From NCBI GenBank assembly GCA_964600045.1, contig CAZRHS010000080.1, positions 1-5,021 of the forward strand: a stretch of DNA of 5,021 nt, written 5' to 3'. Made by a program: the position numbers and the translations under genes. This DNA is from Phil1 sp964600045 (GTDB lineage: Bacteria; Bacillota; Clostridia; Christensenellales; CAG-138). The notes below the pieces were generated by a model, which made no database searches, was not told the origin of the DNA, and saw only the letters and a list, made by a program, of their open reading frames with translations. Below, piece by piece: positions 1 through 5,021 of the stretch (positions within the stretch are counted from its first letter, which is position 1; the number at the start of each line of letters is the position of its first letter).

Positions 1-53
1 ATGCGAATTATATACTCATTGACGATAAATACGAAATCAGCATTGATTTATAA
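1..53 (+). CDS. Probable 3' end of an unidentified gene (partial, cut by window edge)
   Basis: The frame beginning at position 3 is open from the window edge to a TAA at 51-53 and encodes ANYILIDDKYEISIDL. The alternating hydrophobic/charged pattern looks like a terminal beta strand of a real protein, more so than the other two plus frames: frame 2 stops at once, and frame 1 runs to a TAG at 76-78 with a less protein-like composition. A strong hairpin at 131-165 follows about 80 nt downstream and would end its transcript. With only 16 residues visible, no family can be named. The call is an inference from composition and the downstream terminator; it could be chance. Confidence 0.4.
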   Translation, partial: ANYILIDDKYEISIDL

Positions 54-87
54 AGGTAAATTCCAGTTTGTCCAGTAGATTAAGGGC

Positions 88-121
88 GCACTTCTATACA
101 TAGAATCCGGCTATGTAGTGC
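88..121. other. Intergenic hairpin with a bulged stem
   Basis: TACATAG at 97-103 pairs perfectly with CTATGTA at 111-117 around a 7-nt loop. The stem continues as GCAC (88-91) with GTGC (118-121) after a 5-nt one-sided bulge (92-96), giving 11 base pairs in total. There is no T-run directly after it on either strand, so it is not a standard intrinsic terminator by itself. It lies 9 nt from the terminator hairpin at 131-165. It could be part of a 3' UTR, a processing site or a small RNA ending at that terminator. Function unknown. Confidence 0.45.
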
Positions 122-130
122 AGGCAATGA

Positions 131-165
131 TAAAAGCCAAGCGACATTTTACCGCTTGGCTTTTA
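131..165. terminator. Bidirectional intrinsic terminator between the left-edge gene and folD
   Basis: A perfect 13-bp inverted repeat: 131-143 (TAAAAGCCAAGCG) pairs with 153-165 around a 9-nt loop (144-152). The arms end in A4 and T4, so reading either strand gives a GC-containing stem followed by a T-run. On the minus strand it lies about 60 nt after the folD stop; on the plus strand it lies about 80 nt after the putative left-edge gene. It is therefore well placed as a shared terminator for two convergent transcripts. The U-tract is short (four), so efficiency is uncertain. Confidence 0.75.
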
Positions 166-225
166 CTGTTTTACGGACACCCGACGAAAGCCGCCGGGGT
201 TTTATTTTGTCTGTAAGTATTAAGT

Positions 226-1059
226 TTATCCGCGCTTTGCCGATTCAACCGTATGCTTAAGCAAAACGGAAGTTGTAAGCGCGCCCACTCCGCCGGGCAC
301 GGGCGAGCACGCCGCGGCCTTCTCGCGCGCCGAGGGTGAAACATCGCCCACTATTTTGCCCTCAAAAAGGCTTGTGCCAACGTCTATAACATAGCTCGTT
401 TCATTCACCATGTTCTCTTTAAGCATGGCGGGGCTTCCGGCGCAGGCGACTATTATATCTGCCGCTTTGGTATGGGCGGCAAGGTCGGTCGTTTTTGTGT
501 GGCAAACGGTTACGGTGGCATTAAGGTTAATCAAAAGCGTTGCGAGCGGCCTGCCCACAACCGCGCTCCTGCCAACCACGCAAACATCCCTGCCCGAAAG
601 GGGTATATCATAGTACGAAATAAGCTCCGTAACGGCCGCCGCCGTGCAGGGGGCAAAGCAGTCCCGCCCCGTTGCTAAAAGCCCGGCGCTTAAGGGATTT
701 GCGCCGTCAACGTCCTTTTTGGGGTCTATAAGCGAGCGCAGAGCGAACGCGTTAAGATGCTTGGGCACGGGCAAAAACAAAAGTATGCCGTGAACGGTTT
801 TATCGTCGTTAAGTGAGCGTATTGCCTGCTCCGCCTCGTCCTGCGTGCAGTTTTCGTCAAGCTGAGTAAGGCGAACACTTGCCTTCATGCCCTCAAAGCG
901 CTTTATAATTCCCTTTTCATATGATATGTCCGAAGGGTTCTGCCCTATGCGCACAACGCCCAAGCAGGGCACAATACCCCGGGTGGACAATTCGGCTATA
1001 TCCTTAGCCACGTTTTCAAGCAGTGCCGCCGCGGCGGGCGCGCCCCTAAGCTCACGCAT
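226..1059 (-). CDS. folD: FolD-family methylene-tetrahydrofolate dehydrogenase, probably lacking cyclohydrolase activity
   Basis: Cytosolic folate enzyme of 277 residues, full length for FolD. It should oxidise 5,10-methylene-THF to 5,10-methenyl-THF with NAD(P). Seen: DVDG (116-119), the nucleotide-binding GRSAVVGRP (163-171), CHTKT (186-190) and the C-terminal PVPGGVG (253-259). The usual YxxxK motif reads YEKGI: Tyr47 is present, but the position of the catalytic Lys is Ile51. The Gln of the normal VQLPLP motif is Phe95 (LFLPVP). The Asp of DVDG (118) is kept. In well-studied FolD proteins that Lys and Gln serve the cyclohydrolase step, so I infer a dehydrogenase-only enzyme relying on the FchA-type neighbour. 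An upstream in-frame start at 1146 would extend it deep into that neighbour; the ATG at 1059 is preferred because AAGGAG lies 7 nt before it. The start overlaps the upstream stop by 8 nt. NAD versus NADP preference is not decided. Confidence 0.93.
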   Translation of the reverse strand: MRELRGAPAAAALLENVAKDIAELSTRGIVPCLGVVRIGQNPSDISYEKGIIKRFEGMKASVRLTQLDENCTQDEAEQAIRSLNDDKTVHGILLFLPVPKHLNAFALRSLIDPKKDVDGANPLSAGLLATGRDCFAPCTAAAVTELISYYDIPLSGRDVCVVGRSAVVGRPLATLLINLNATVTVCHTKTTDLAAHTKAADIIVACAGSPAMLKENMVNETSYVIDVGTSLFEGKIVGDVSPSAREKAAACSPVPGGVGALTTSVLLKHTVESAKRG

Positions 1060-1693
1060 CGCATTTCTCCTTTGTCTGTGCAAGTATAGTTGAATATATT
1101 TCATCGGAAAGCGCTTCGCAGTCATTAAGAAGGCTCTCGCCCTCACGGCGTATTCTTTCGGCCTCCGCCTTTTCCGAAATGCTGGGCAGGTTTATCAATA
1201 TGTTAAGCCATGCTCCTCTTGCGCAGCTTTTCAGATTAAGCGCCGCCGCGCCAACGTCCGTTGCAAGGTTCGGGTTGCTGCGGTTAACAAGGCTTTTTGT
1301 AAGCTCAAGCGCGTCTAAAGCGGCCTTCATCATGTCAAGCGGCACAAGGGTCGCGTCAAGCGATGCTTTGGCTATGGCCGCCTTGCGCGCGGTTTTCTCC
1401 TCATCTGTTTCCTTGGGCAGTTTATAGGCGGCGGAGAACTTGTCGTAAGCCGCGGCATCCTGATTCATAAGCTCCACCATGCGGCGGGAAAGCGCATCCG
1501 CTTTTTGATATACGCTTAAACAATGCTGCTCAAACTCGGCGTATTTCTTTTTGCCAAGCGTTAAGGCCGCGGCCATGGCGCAAAGCCCCGCGCCCTGCGC
1601 CCCGCAAAGGGCCGCCGCGCTTCCTCCGCCCGGGGCGGGAGCATCGCTTGAAAGCAGGGCTATGTATTCGTTTACGGATTTTTTGGAAAGCAT
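1052..1693 (-). CDS. fchA: Cyclodeaminase/cyclohydrolase family protein (methenyl-THF cyclohydrolase FchA or formimino-THF cyclodeaminase)
   Basis: A 213-residue helical cytosolic protein, the usual size of stand-alone members of the family that forms the C-terminal domain of mammalian FTCD. Seen: the N-terminal signature SSDAPAPGGGSAAAL (15-29), the KLPKETDEEK segment (91-100), LDATLVPLDMM (112-122) and NPNLATDVGAAA (140-151), all typical in order and spacing. The family holds two activities: hydrolysis of 5,10-methenyl-THF to 10-formyl-THF, and release of ammonia from 5-formimino-THF to give methenyl-THF. Sequence alone does not separate them for me. The adjacent FolD lacks cyclohydrolase residues, which favours the FchA role; formimino-THF cyclodeaminase in purine or histidine breakdown is the alternative. 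AAGGAG lies 8 nt before the ATG and is made by the last codons of the lysR-type gene, 3 nt upstream. The stop overlaps the folD start (ATGCGTGA), suggesting translational coupling. Confidence 0.88.
   Translation of the reverse strand: MLSKKSVNEYIALLSSDAPAPGGGSAAALCGAQGAGLCAMAAALTLGKKKYAEFEQHCLSVYQKADALSRRMVELMNQDAAAYDKFSAAYKLPKETDEEKTARKAAIAKASLDATLVPLDMMKAALDALELTKSLVNRSNPNLATDVGAAALNLKSCARGAWLNILINLPSISEKAEAERIRREGESLLNDCEALSDEIYSTILAQTKEKCDA
1067..1072 (-). promoter_or_regulatory. Ribosome binding site that fixes the folD start
   Basis: AAGGAG on the minus strand with a 7-nt spacer to the ATG at 1059. It lies inside the last codons of the upstream fchA-like gene. It argues for the 277-residue FolD and against the longer reading from 1146, whose extra N-terminal residues are only the upstream gene read in another frame. 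Confidence 0.8.
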
Positions 1694-1696
1694 AGG

Positions 1697-2626
1697 TTAT
1701 TCTCCTTTTTGATTGTCGGTCGGTTTTTGTGCCTGCGCGCGCACGAATGAAACAAACTTTTGCTCAATGGCATTGAGCGCCGCATCCTTGCGATATGCAA
1801 TATACAGCGTTCTTACGGACTTTTCGCCCCCAAGCTCAAAGCTTAATACCTTGCCGGACTCTATTTCCTCCTGCGCGGCAAGGCTTGATACGGCGCAAAC
1901 GCCCATGCCCTGAATTACCCCCGCCTTAAGGCACTCCGGATTATCCACGCGGGCGATTATATTAAGCCCGGTTGTGTCCGCCCCAAGGGAAGCAAGGCAC
2001 GCGTTTACGGCCTGCTGAGTGCCGCTCCCATCCTCCCGCGCAAGCATAGGCTCGCGCAAAAGGTTAAGCCCCGTTGCTCCCCGCTGCTTAAGCGCGCGGA
2101 ACTTGGGGGAATTTTCTGTTATCATTATAAGAGAATCCTCGGCGATTGGGTAGCTTATAAATCTTTTTTTGTCCGGCTCAGCTCCCATAAAGCCGATTCT
2201 CGCGTCGCCCCGCTCAAGCTGATTTTTAACGTCCCCGCTGTCCCCGCGCCTTACGCTGAAGCGTGAAGACGGGTTTTTCTTAATAAATGCGGACATAAGC
2301 CCCGGCAGCAGCGCCTGCGCCGGCACGGTGGAGGCGGCTATGATAAGGGTTGAGGCGTCTATGCTCTCGCGCATGCTTTCAAGCGCCTCCGCCCGCTTTA
2401 CAATTTCCTTTGCCGCGGCGTAAACCCGCTTGCCTGTTTCCGTAAGCTCAAGCCGCTTTCTTGCTCCTCGCAGTATAAGGCGGCAGTCAAGCAACTTTTC
2501 AAGGGTTTGCACATGCGTGCTTACGGTTGATTGCGTAAGGTGCAGCGTTTCGGCCGCCTTTGTGAAGCCGCCGCATTCCGCCGTTACAACAAAAGTTTCA
2601 AGCTGTCTTAAGCTTATTTCAAGCAT
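1697..2626 (-). CDS. LysR-family transcriptional regulator (CysB/CysL-like), probably linked to selenium metabolism
   Basis: A 309-residue regulator, normal length for the family. Residues 6-65 form the winged helix-turn-helix (LRQLETFVVTAECGGFTKAAETLHLTQ, then the recognition helix STVSTHVQTLEK), followed by a linker helix to about 90. The effector domain spans about 92-295. It carries AASTVP (97-102) near its start and REDGSGTQQAV (197-207); such Ser/Thr-rich loops and the GSGT turn are typical of CysB/CysL-like members that sense small anions or sulfur compounds. The ligand is unknown here. It is first in the run lysR-fchA-folD and divergent from the PLP enzyme gene, the usual layout for a LysR protein controlling its divergent neighbour. 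A LysR subfamily associated with selenium metabolism is known beside selD; membership is inferred from context plus overall similarity. The ATG at 2626 has AAGGAG 7 nt upstream (2634-2639). Confidence 0.93.
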   Translation of the reverse strand: MLEISLRQLETFVVTAECGGFTKAAETLHLTQSTVSTHVQTLEKLLDCRLILRGARKRLELTETGKRVYAAAKEIVKRAEALESMRESIDASTLIIAASTVPAQALLPGLMSAFIKKNPSSRFSVRRGDSGDVKNQLERGDARIGFMGAEPDKKRFISYPIAEDSLIMITENSPKFRALKQRGATGLNLLREPMLAREDGSGTQQAVNACLASLGADTTGLNIIARVDNPECLKAGVIQGMGVCAVSSLAAQEEIESGKVLSFELGGEKSVRTLYIAYRKDAALNAIEQKFVSFVRAQAQKPTDNQKGE

Positions 2627-2649
2627 GGCGATTCTCCTTATAAAATAAA

Positions 2650-2678
2650 ATGACTTTTCACGCCGCCTGTGCTATGCT
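2650..2678 (+). promoter_or_regulatory. Candidate promoter for the PLP enzyme gene, in the divergent spacer
   Basis: ATGACT (2650-2655) as a -35 element, 17 nt spacer, and TATGCT (2673-2678) as a -10 element preceded by TGC (an extended -10). Expected transcription start is near 2685, leaving a leader of about 20 nt. Both hexamers match the sigma-A consensus at four of six positions. The spacer holds a small CAC-N7-GTG dyad (2659-2671), which could be half of an operator for the divergent LysR protein. I found no convincing promoter for the lysR gene itself in the same spacer. Confidence 0.45.
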
Positions 2679-2689
2679 TTAATCTGAAC

Positions 2690-2697
2690 AAAGGAGG
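2690..2697 (+). promoter_or_regulatory. Shine-Dalgarno site that favours a GTG start for the PLP enzyme
   Basis: AAAGGAGG, a near-perfect match to the 16S tail. The ATG at 2700 begins only 2 nt after it, too close for normal initiation, whereas the in-frame GTG at 2706 has an 8-nt spacer. The GTG is therefore the likelier start. Confidence 0.65.
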
Positions 2698-2705
2698 CAA
2701 TGAAC

Positions 2706-3854
2706 GTGAGGACCATATATCTTGACAATGCCGCGACATCGTTCCCGAAGCCCGGCGGCATGAGCGACAGAATAAAATATTATATGGATAACGTAGGCGC
2801 CAGCATAAACCGCTCCGTTTATTCCTCCGCGGAGGAGGCCGGCATGGTTGCGCTTAGCCTTAGGGAAAGGGCAAAGCGGCTTTTTAACCTGAATGAAGCG
2901 GCCACCCACGTTATAATAACCCCCGGGGCTACCGCCGGACTTAATTATATTATAAAAGGCCTTCTTAAAAGCGGCGACCATTGCATAGTAAGCAGCATGG
3001 AGCACAATGCCGTAATGCGCCCGCTAAGCCAAATTGAAGGCGTTGAATTTTCAAGAATTCCGTGCGACGGCGAGGGCAGAATTATCGAAGGCTCGCTTGA
3101 ACCCCTTTTCCGCCCGAACACACGCCTTGTTATAATAGCGCACGGCTCAAACGTGTGCGGCACGGTGCAGAACGCGGAGGAAATAGGCCGAATTTGCGCG
3201 CGCCGCGGCGTACCCTTCGCGCTTGATGCGGCGCAGACCGCGGGGCATTACCCCGTTGATTTTACCCGCTTTAATTTAAGCGCGCTTGCCGTCCCCGGGC
3301 ACAAGGGTCTGCTCGGCCCAACGGGTATCGGCCTTCTTCTTTTAAGCGACTCTATGGCTCGCTCTCTTACCCCGCTTATAGCCGGCGGCACGGGCAGCGC
3401 GTCGGATAAAGAAACGCTTCCCGACTATCTGCCCGATAGATTTGAATCAGGCACGCTTAATATGCCGGGCATTTACGGCCTTGAATACTCCCTTAGCTAT
3501 ATTGAAAAGCGGGGGATAGACAGCCTTCGCGCGCACGAAATTGAGCTTACCGAGCGCTTTATATCCGGCATAGAGGGAATAGACGGCGTGCGCCTTTGCG
3601 GCACAAGGAATTTAGCTAACCGCGTGGGCGTAATATCGCTTGACTTTGTCGATAAAGACAATGCCCAGATAGCCTATCGCCTTGAAACCGAGTTCGGCAT
3701 ACTAACCCGCTGCGGGCTTCATTGCGCGCCGAACGCGCACAAAACGCTTTCAACCTTCCCGCAGGGCACGGTTCGGTTCTCGCTCGGCTTTGCAAGCACA
3801 AAAGAGGATGTTGACGCGGCGATCGATGCCGTAAAGCGGCTTGCGCTTATCTGA
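2706..3854 (+). CDS. Cysteine desulfurase-family PLP enzyme (class V aminotransferase fold), probably selenium-linked
   Basis: A 382-residue PLP enzyme counted from the GTG (384 from the ATG at 2700). Members of this fold take sulfur or selenium from cysteine or selenocysteine, passing it on as a persulfide or releasing selenide. Seen: N-terminal YLDNAATSFPKP, EHNAV (99-103) with the His that stacks on the cofactor, ALDAAQT (172-178) with Asp174, PGHKGLLGP (197-205) with the Schiff-base Lys200, and TRCGLHCAPNAHKT (334-347), where Cys340 is the probable catalytic cysteine, followed by TFPQGTVRFSLG. The short N-terminus and GLHCAP motif fit the class V group typified by Enterococcus EF2568, often found with selD and selenium-dependent molybdenum hydroxylase genes. 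Its function is not settled, so I give no symbol; IscS/NifS- or SufS-type roles are less likely. It diverges from the LysR gene and overlaps the end of selD by 8 nt. Confidence 0.9.
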   Translation: MRTIYLDNAATSFPKPGGMSDRIKYYMDNVGASINRSVYSSAEEAGMVALSLRERAKRLFNLNEAATHVIITPGATAGLNYIIKGLLKSGDHCIVSSMEHNAVMRPLSQIEGVEFSRIPCDGEGRIIEGSLEPLFRPNTRLVIIAHGSNVCGTVQNAEEIGRICARRGVPFALDAAQTAGHYPVDFTRFNLSALAVPGHKGLLGPTGIGLLLLSDSMARSLTPLIAGGTGSASDKETLPDYLPDRFESGTLNMPGIYGLEYSLSYIEKRGIDSLRAHEIELTERFISGIEGIDGVRLCGTRNLANRVGVISLDFVDKDNAQIAYRLETEFGILTRCGLHCAPNAHKTLSTFPQGTVRFSLGFASTKEDVDAAIDAVKRLALI

Positions 3855-4887
3855 GCTTTATCCTTGCCCCGCCCTTATATTCGCTAACCGTTCCTATGCG
3901 CTGCGCGCTCGGCACGGCAGGTTTTAATTCATTAAAAAGCGCGTCCGCGTCCGCTGGGTCAACCGCCATCAAAAGTCCGCCGGACGTTTGCGGGTCGTAA
4001 AGCATATCCTGCTTGGCAAGCTCCGTATTGCCCGCATCAACGGCCTGCTCGGCGTAGCTTCTGTTTCTGTACATACCCTTAGGCAGCATTCCCATGCGCG
4101 CAAGCTCAAGCGCTTCTTCTATTAAATCAATATTATCCACATTAAGCGTAAACTCAACGTCGCTTCCGGATGCCATCTCGTAGCTGTGCCCTATAAGGCC
4201 AAAGCCCGTAACGTCCGTGCAGGAATGCACGCGGTATTTAACCATTATGTCCCGCGCGGCCTTATTAAGCGCCGTCATAAGGGAATACATAAGCTTTTGC
4301 CCATCTTCGGACACCATGTCCGCCTTAAGCGCGGTTGAAAGCACGCCTATGCCTATTGGCTTTGTAAGTATAAGAATATCACCCGGCTTGGCATTTGAGT
4401 TGGTAAGCATTTTGTCCGGATGCACAAAGCCGGTTACCGCAAGGCCGTATTTAGGCTCGTCATCATGAATGCTGTGGCCGCCGGTTATAAGCGCGCCCGC
4501 CTCATAAACCTTGTCGTAGCCGCCTTTAAGCAGGGCGTGAACGGCGTCCATGGGCATTTTTTCGGGCACGGCCATTATGTTAAGGCAAAGCTTGGGCTCG
4601 CCGCCCATGGCGTAAATATCGGAAAGCGCGTTTGTGGCGGCTATCTGGCCGAAAAGATAGGGATCATCCGCGATTGGCGGGAAGAAATCCACAGTCTGCA
4701 CAATGGCAAGCTCGTCGCTTATTTTATAAACCGACGCGTCATCGCTTTTATCGAACCCAACAAGCAGGTTGGGGTCAGTATGCACCTTTATGTCGTCAAG
4801 CAGCTTTGCCAGCACTCCGGCGCCCACTTTCGCGCCGCAGCCCGCGCATTTTGAAAGCTTTGTAAGCTTAATGTCCTCTGTTGCCAT
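3847..4887 (-). CDS. selD: Selenophosphate synthase (selenide, water dikinase)
   Basis: Makes monoselenophosphate from selenide and ATP, the selenium donor for selenocysteine, selenouridine and selenium-containing molybdenum hydroxylases. It has 346 residues, the normal bacterial length. Seen: KLTKLSKCAGCGAKVG (7-22) with Cys17 and Lys20 at the same positions as the essential residues of the E. coli enzyme; the Mg/ATP aspartates Asp50, Asp67 (TVDFF) and Asp90 (ANALSDIYAMGG); GGHSIHDDEPKYG (136-148); CTDVTGFGLIGH (223-234) with Asp225; and YDPQTSGG (297-304). The active site is Cys, not Sec: no in-frame TGA. The frame is open up to a TTG at 4959, but that extension crosses the promoter, so the ATG at 4887 is chosen; it has AAGGGGG 12 nt upstream, a weak and distant site. 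The 3' end overlaps the convergent PLP gene. No selA, selB or selC is in the window, so the final use of selenophosphate is unknown. Confidence 0.96.
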   Translation of the reverse strand: MATEDIKLTKLSKCAGCGAKVGAGVLAKLLDDIKVHTDPNLLVGFDKSDDASVYKISDELAIVQTVDFFPPIADDPYLFGQIAATNALSDIYAMGGEPKLCLNIMAVPEKMPMDAVHALLKGGYDKVYEAGALITGGHSIHDDEPKYGLAVTGFVHPDKMLTNSNAKPGDILILTKPIGIGVLSTALKADMVSEDGQKLMYSLMTALNKAARDIMVKYRVHSCTDVTGFGLIGHSYEMASGSDVEFTLNVDNIDLIEEALELARMGMLPKGMYRNRSYAEQAVDAGNTELAKQDMLYDPQTSGGLLMAVDPADADALFNELKPAVPSAQRIGTVSEYKGGARIKLR

Positions 4888-4930
4888 ATATGTATTTTGC
4901 CCCCTTGAACGGAAAAAGATATCTGCGGCT

Positions 4931-4959
4931 ATTATCGCAAAAACCGATATGAAAAGCAA
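4931..4959 (-). promoter_or_regulatory. Candidate selD promoter
   Basis: On the minus strand: TTGCTT (-35, 4954-4959), 17-nt spacer, and GATAAT (-10, 4931-4936) preceded by TGC, an extended -10. The -10 matches the sigma-A consensus at five of six positions; the -35 is weak. Transcription would start near 4924, giving a leader of about 37 nt before the ATG at 4887. It lies just downstream of a strong terminator, which supports selD being its own transcription unit. Confidence 0.6.
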
Positions 4960-4970
4960 GCATAATAAAA

Positions 4971-4992
4971 GCGCCCCGCGTGAGCGGGGCGC
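4971..4992. terminator. Strong intrinsic terminator upstream of selD
   Basis: GCGCCCCGC (4971-4979) pairs perfectly with GCGGGGCGC (4984-4992) around the tetraloop GTGA. AAAA (4967-4970) lies on one side and CTTTT (4993-4997) on the other, so both strands give a GC-rich stem followed by T-rich sequence; on the minus strand the run continues as TTTTATTAT. It lies before the selD promoter, so it most likely ends a minus-strand gene located beyond the right edge. An attenuator role for selD is unlikely, because the selD promoter lies downstream of it. Confidence 0.8.
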
Positions 4993-5021
4993 CTTTTAAG
5001 GCGTTAGCCTAATTACTCGAT

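Noticed and set aside
11..33. Possible selenocysteine (in-frame TGA) in the window's genes, including the left-edge fragment
   Set aside because: The TGA at 19-21 is out of frame with the likely left-edge gene, and the five full genes have no internal TGA; SelD carries Cys17.
181..208. Second terminator-like element on the plus strand: CCGACG and CGCCGG arms followed by a T-rich run
   Set aside because: The stem is only 6 bp with an A-C mismatch, and the perfect hairpin at 131-165 already explains termination there.
1060..1146. N-terminal extension of FolD by 29 residues
   Set aside because: It is basic, unlike any FolD N-terminus, and lies inside the upstream gene; a good ribosome site precedes the ATG at 1059 instead.
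2679..3005. Open frame of 108 codons on the minus strand over the start of the PLP enzyme gene
   Set aside because: It is antisense to conserved coding sequence, crosses the divergent promoter region and shows no family features.
4420..4854. Open frame of 144 codons on the plus strand inside selD
   Set aside because: It is fully antisense to a highly conserved selD, has no clear ribosome site and no recognisable domain, and its composition mirrors the opposite strand.
4888..4959. N-terminal extension of SelD with a hydrophobic stretch resembling a membrane segment
   Set aside because: It would start at a TTG without a ribosome site, runs across the promoter, and SelD proteins are cytosolic and begin near the KLTKLS motif.
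4996..5021. 3' end of a minus-strand gene at the right edge
   Set aside because: All three frames stop within a few codons, so no reading can be chosen; only the terminator at 4971-4992 hints that such a gene exists beyond the edge.

Overview
The window looks like a piece of a bacterial chromosome, most likely from an anaerobic Clostridia-type Firmicute. Reasons: the AAGGAG-type ribosome sites are strong, a stand-alone FchA-type protein sits beside a FolD-like protein of the kind common in Clostridia, and a selenium gene pair (selD plus a class V PLP enzyme) is present. Base composition is moderately GC-rich, with frequent CTT (Leu) and ATA (Ile) codons. I see no mobile element, CRISPR array, tRNA or rRNA. 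No gene is visibly broken.

Layout. Positions 1-53 probably hold the last codons of a plus-strand gene. Positions 54-225 are non-coding and contain two hairpins, the second (131-165) a perfect 13-bp stem that reads as a terminator in both directions. Next comes a compact minus-strand cluster transcribed right to left: a LysR-family regulator (1697-2626), an FchA-type cyclodeaminase/cyclohydrolase (1052-1693) and a FolD-type methylene-THF dehydrogenase (226-1059). These genes are separated by 3 nt or overlap by 8 nt, so they are probably one operon. A 79-nt divergent spacer with a promoter-like element separates the regulator from a plus-strand cysteine-desulfurase-like PLP enzyme (2706-3854). 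That gene runs tail to tail, with an 8-nt overlap, into minus-strand selD (3847-4887). selD has its own promoter-like element at 4931-4959, and a strong terminator hairpin upstream (4971-4992) insulates it from whatever lies to the right.

How the genes may work together. SelD makes selenophosphate. The neighbouring PLP enzyme could release selenium (or sulfur) from selenocysteine or cysteine to feed it, and the LysR regulator between the groups is well placed to control both sides. The FolD lacks two of the three residues of the classical cyclohydrolase site (Ile51 where Lys is expected, Phe95 where Gln is expected). It is probably a dehydrogenase only, with the FchA-type protein supplying the cyclohydrolase step. 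Selenium supply and folate one-carbon chemistry meet in selenium-dependent formate dehydrogenase/Wood-Ljungdahl metabolism and in anaerobic purine fermentation (selenium-dependent xanthine/purine hydroxylases plus formimino-THF processing). The window alone cannot decide between them. The families are all known; the combination, and the apparent split of the FolD activity, are the points worth following.
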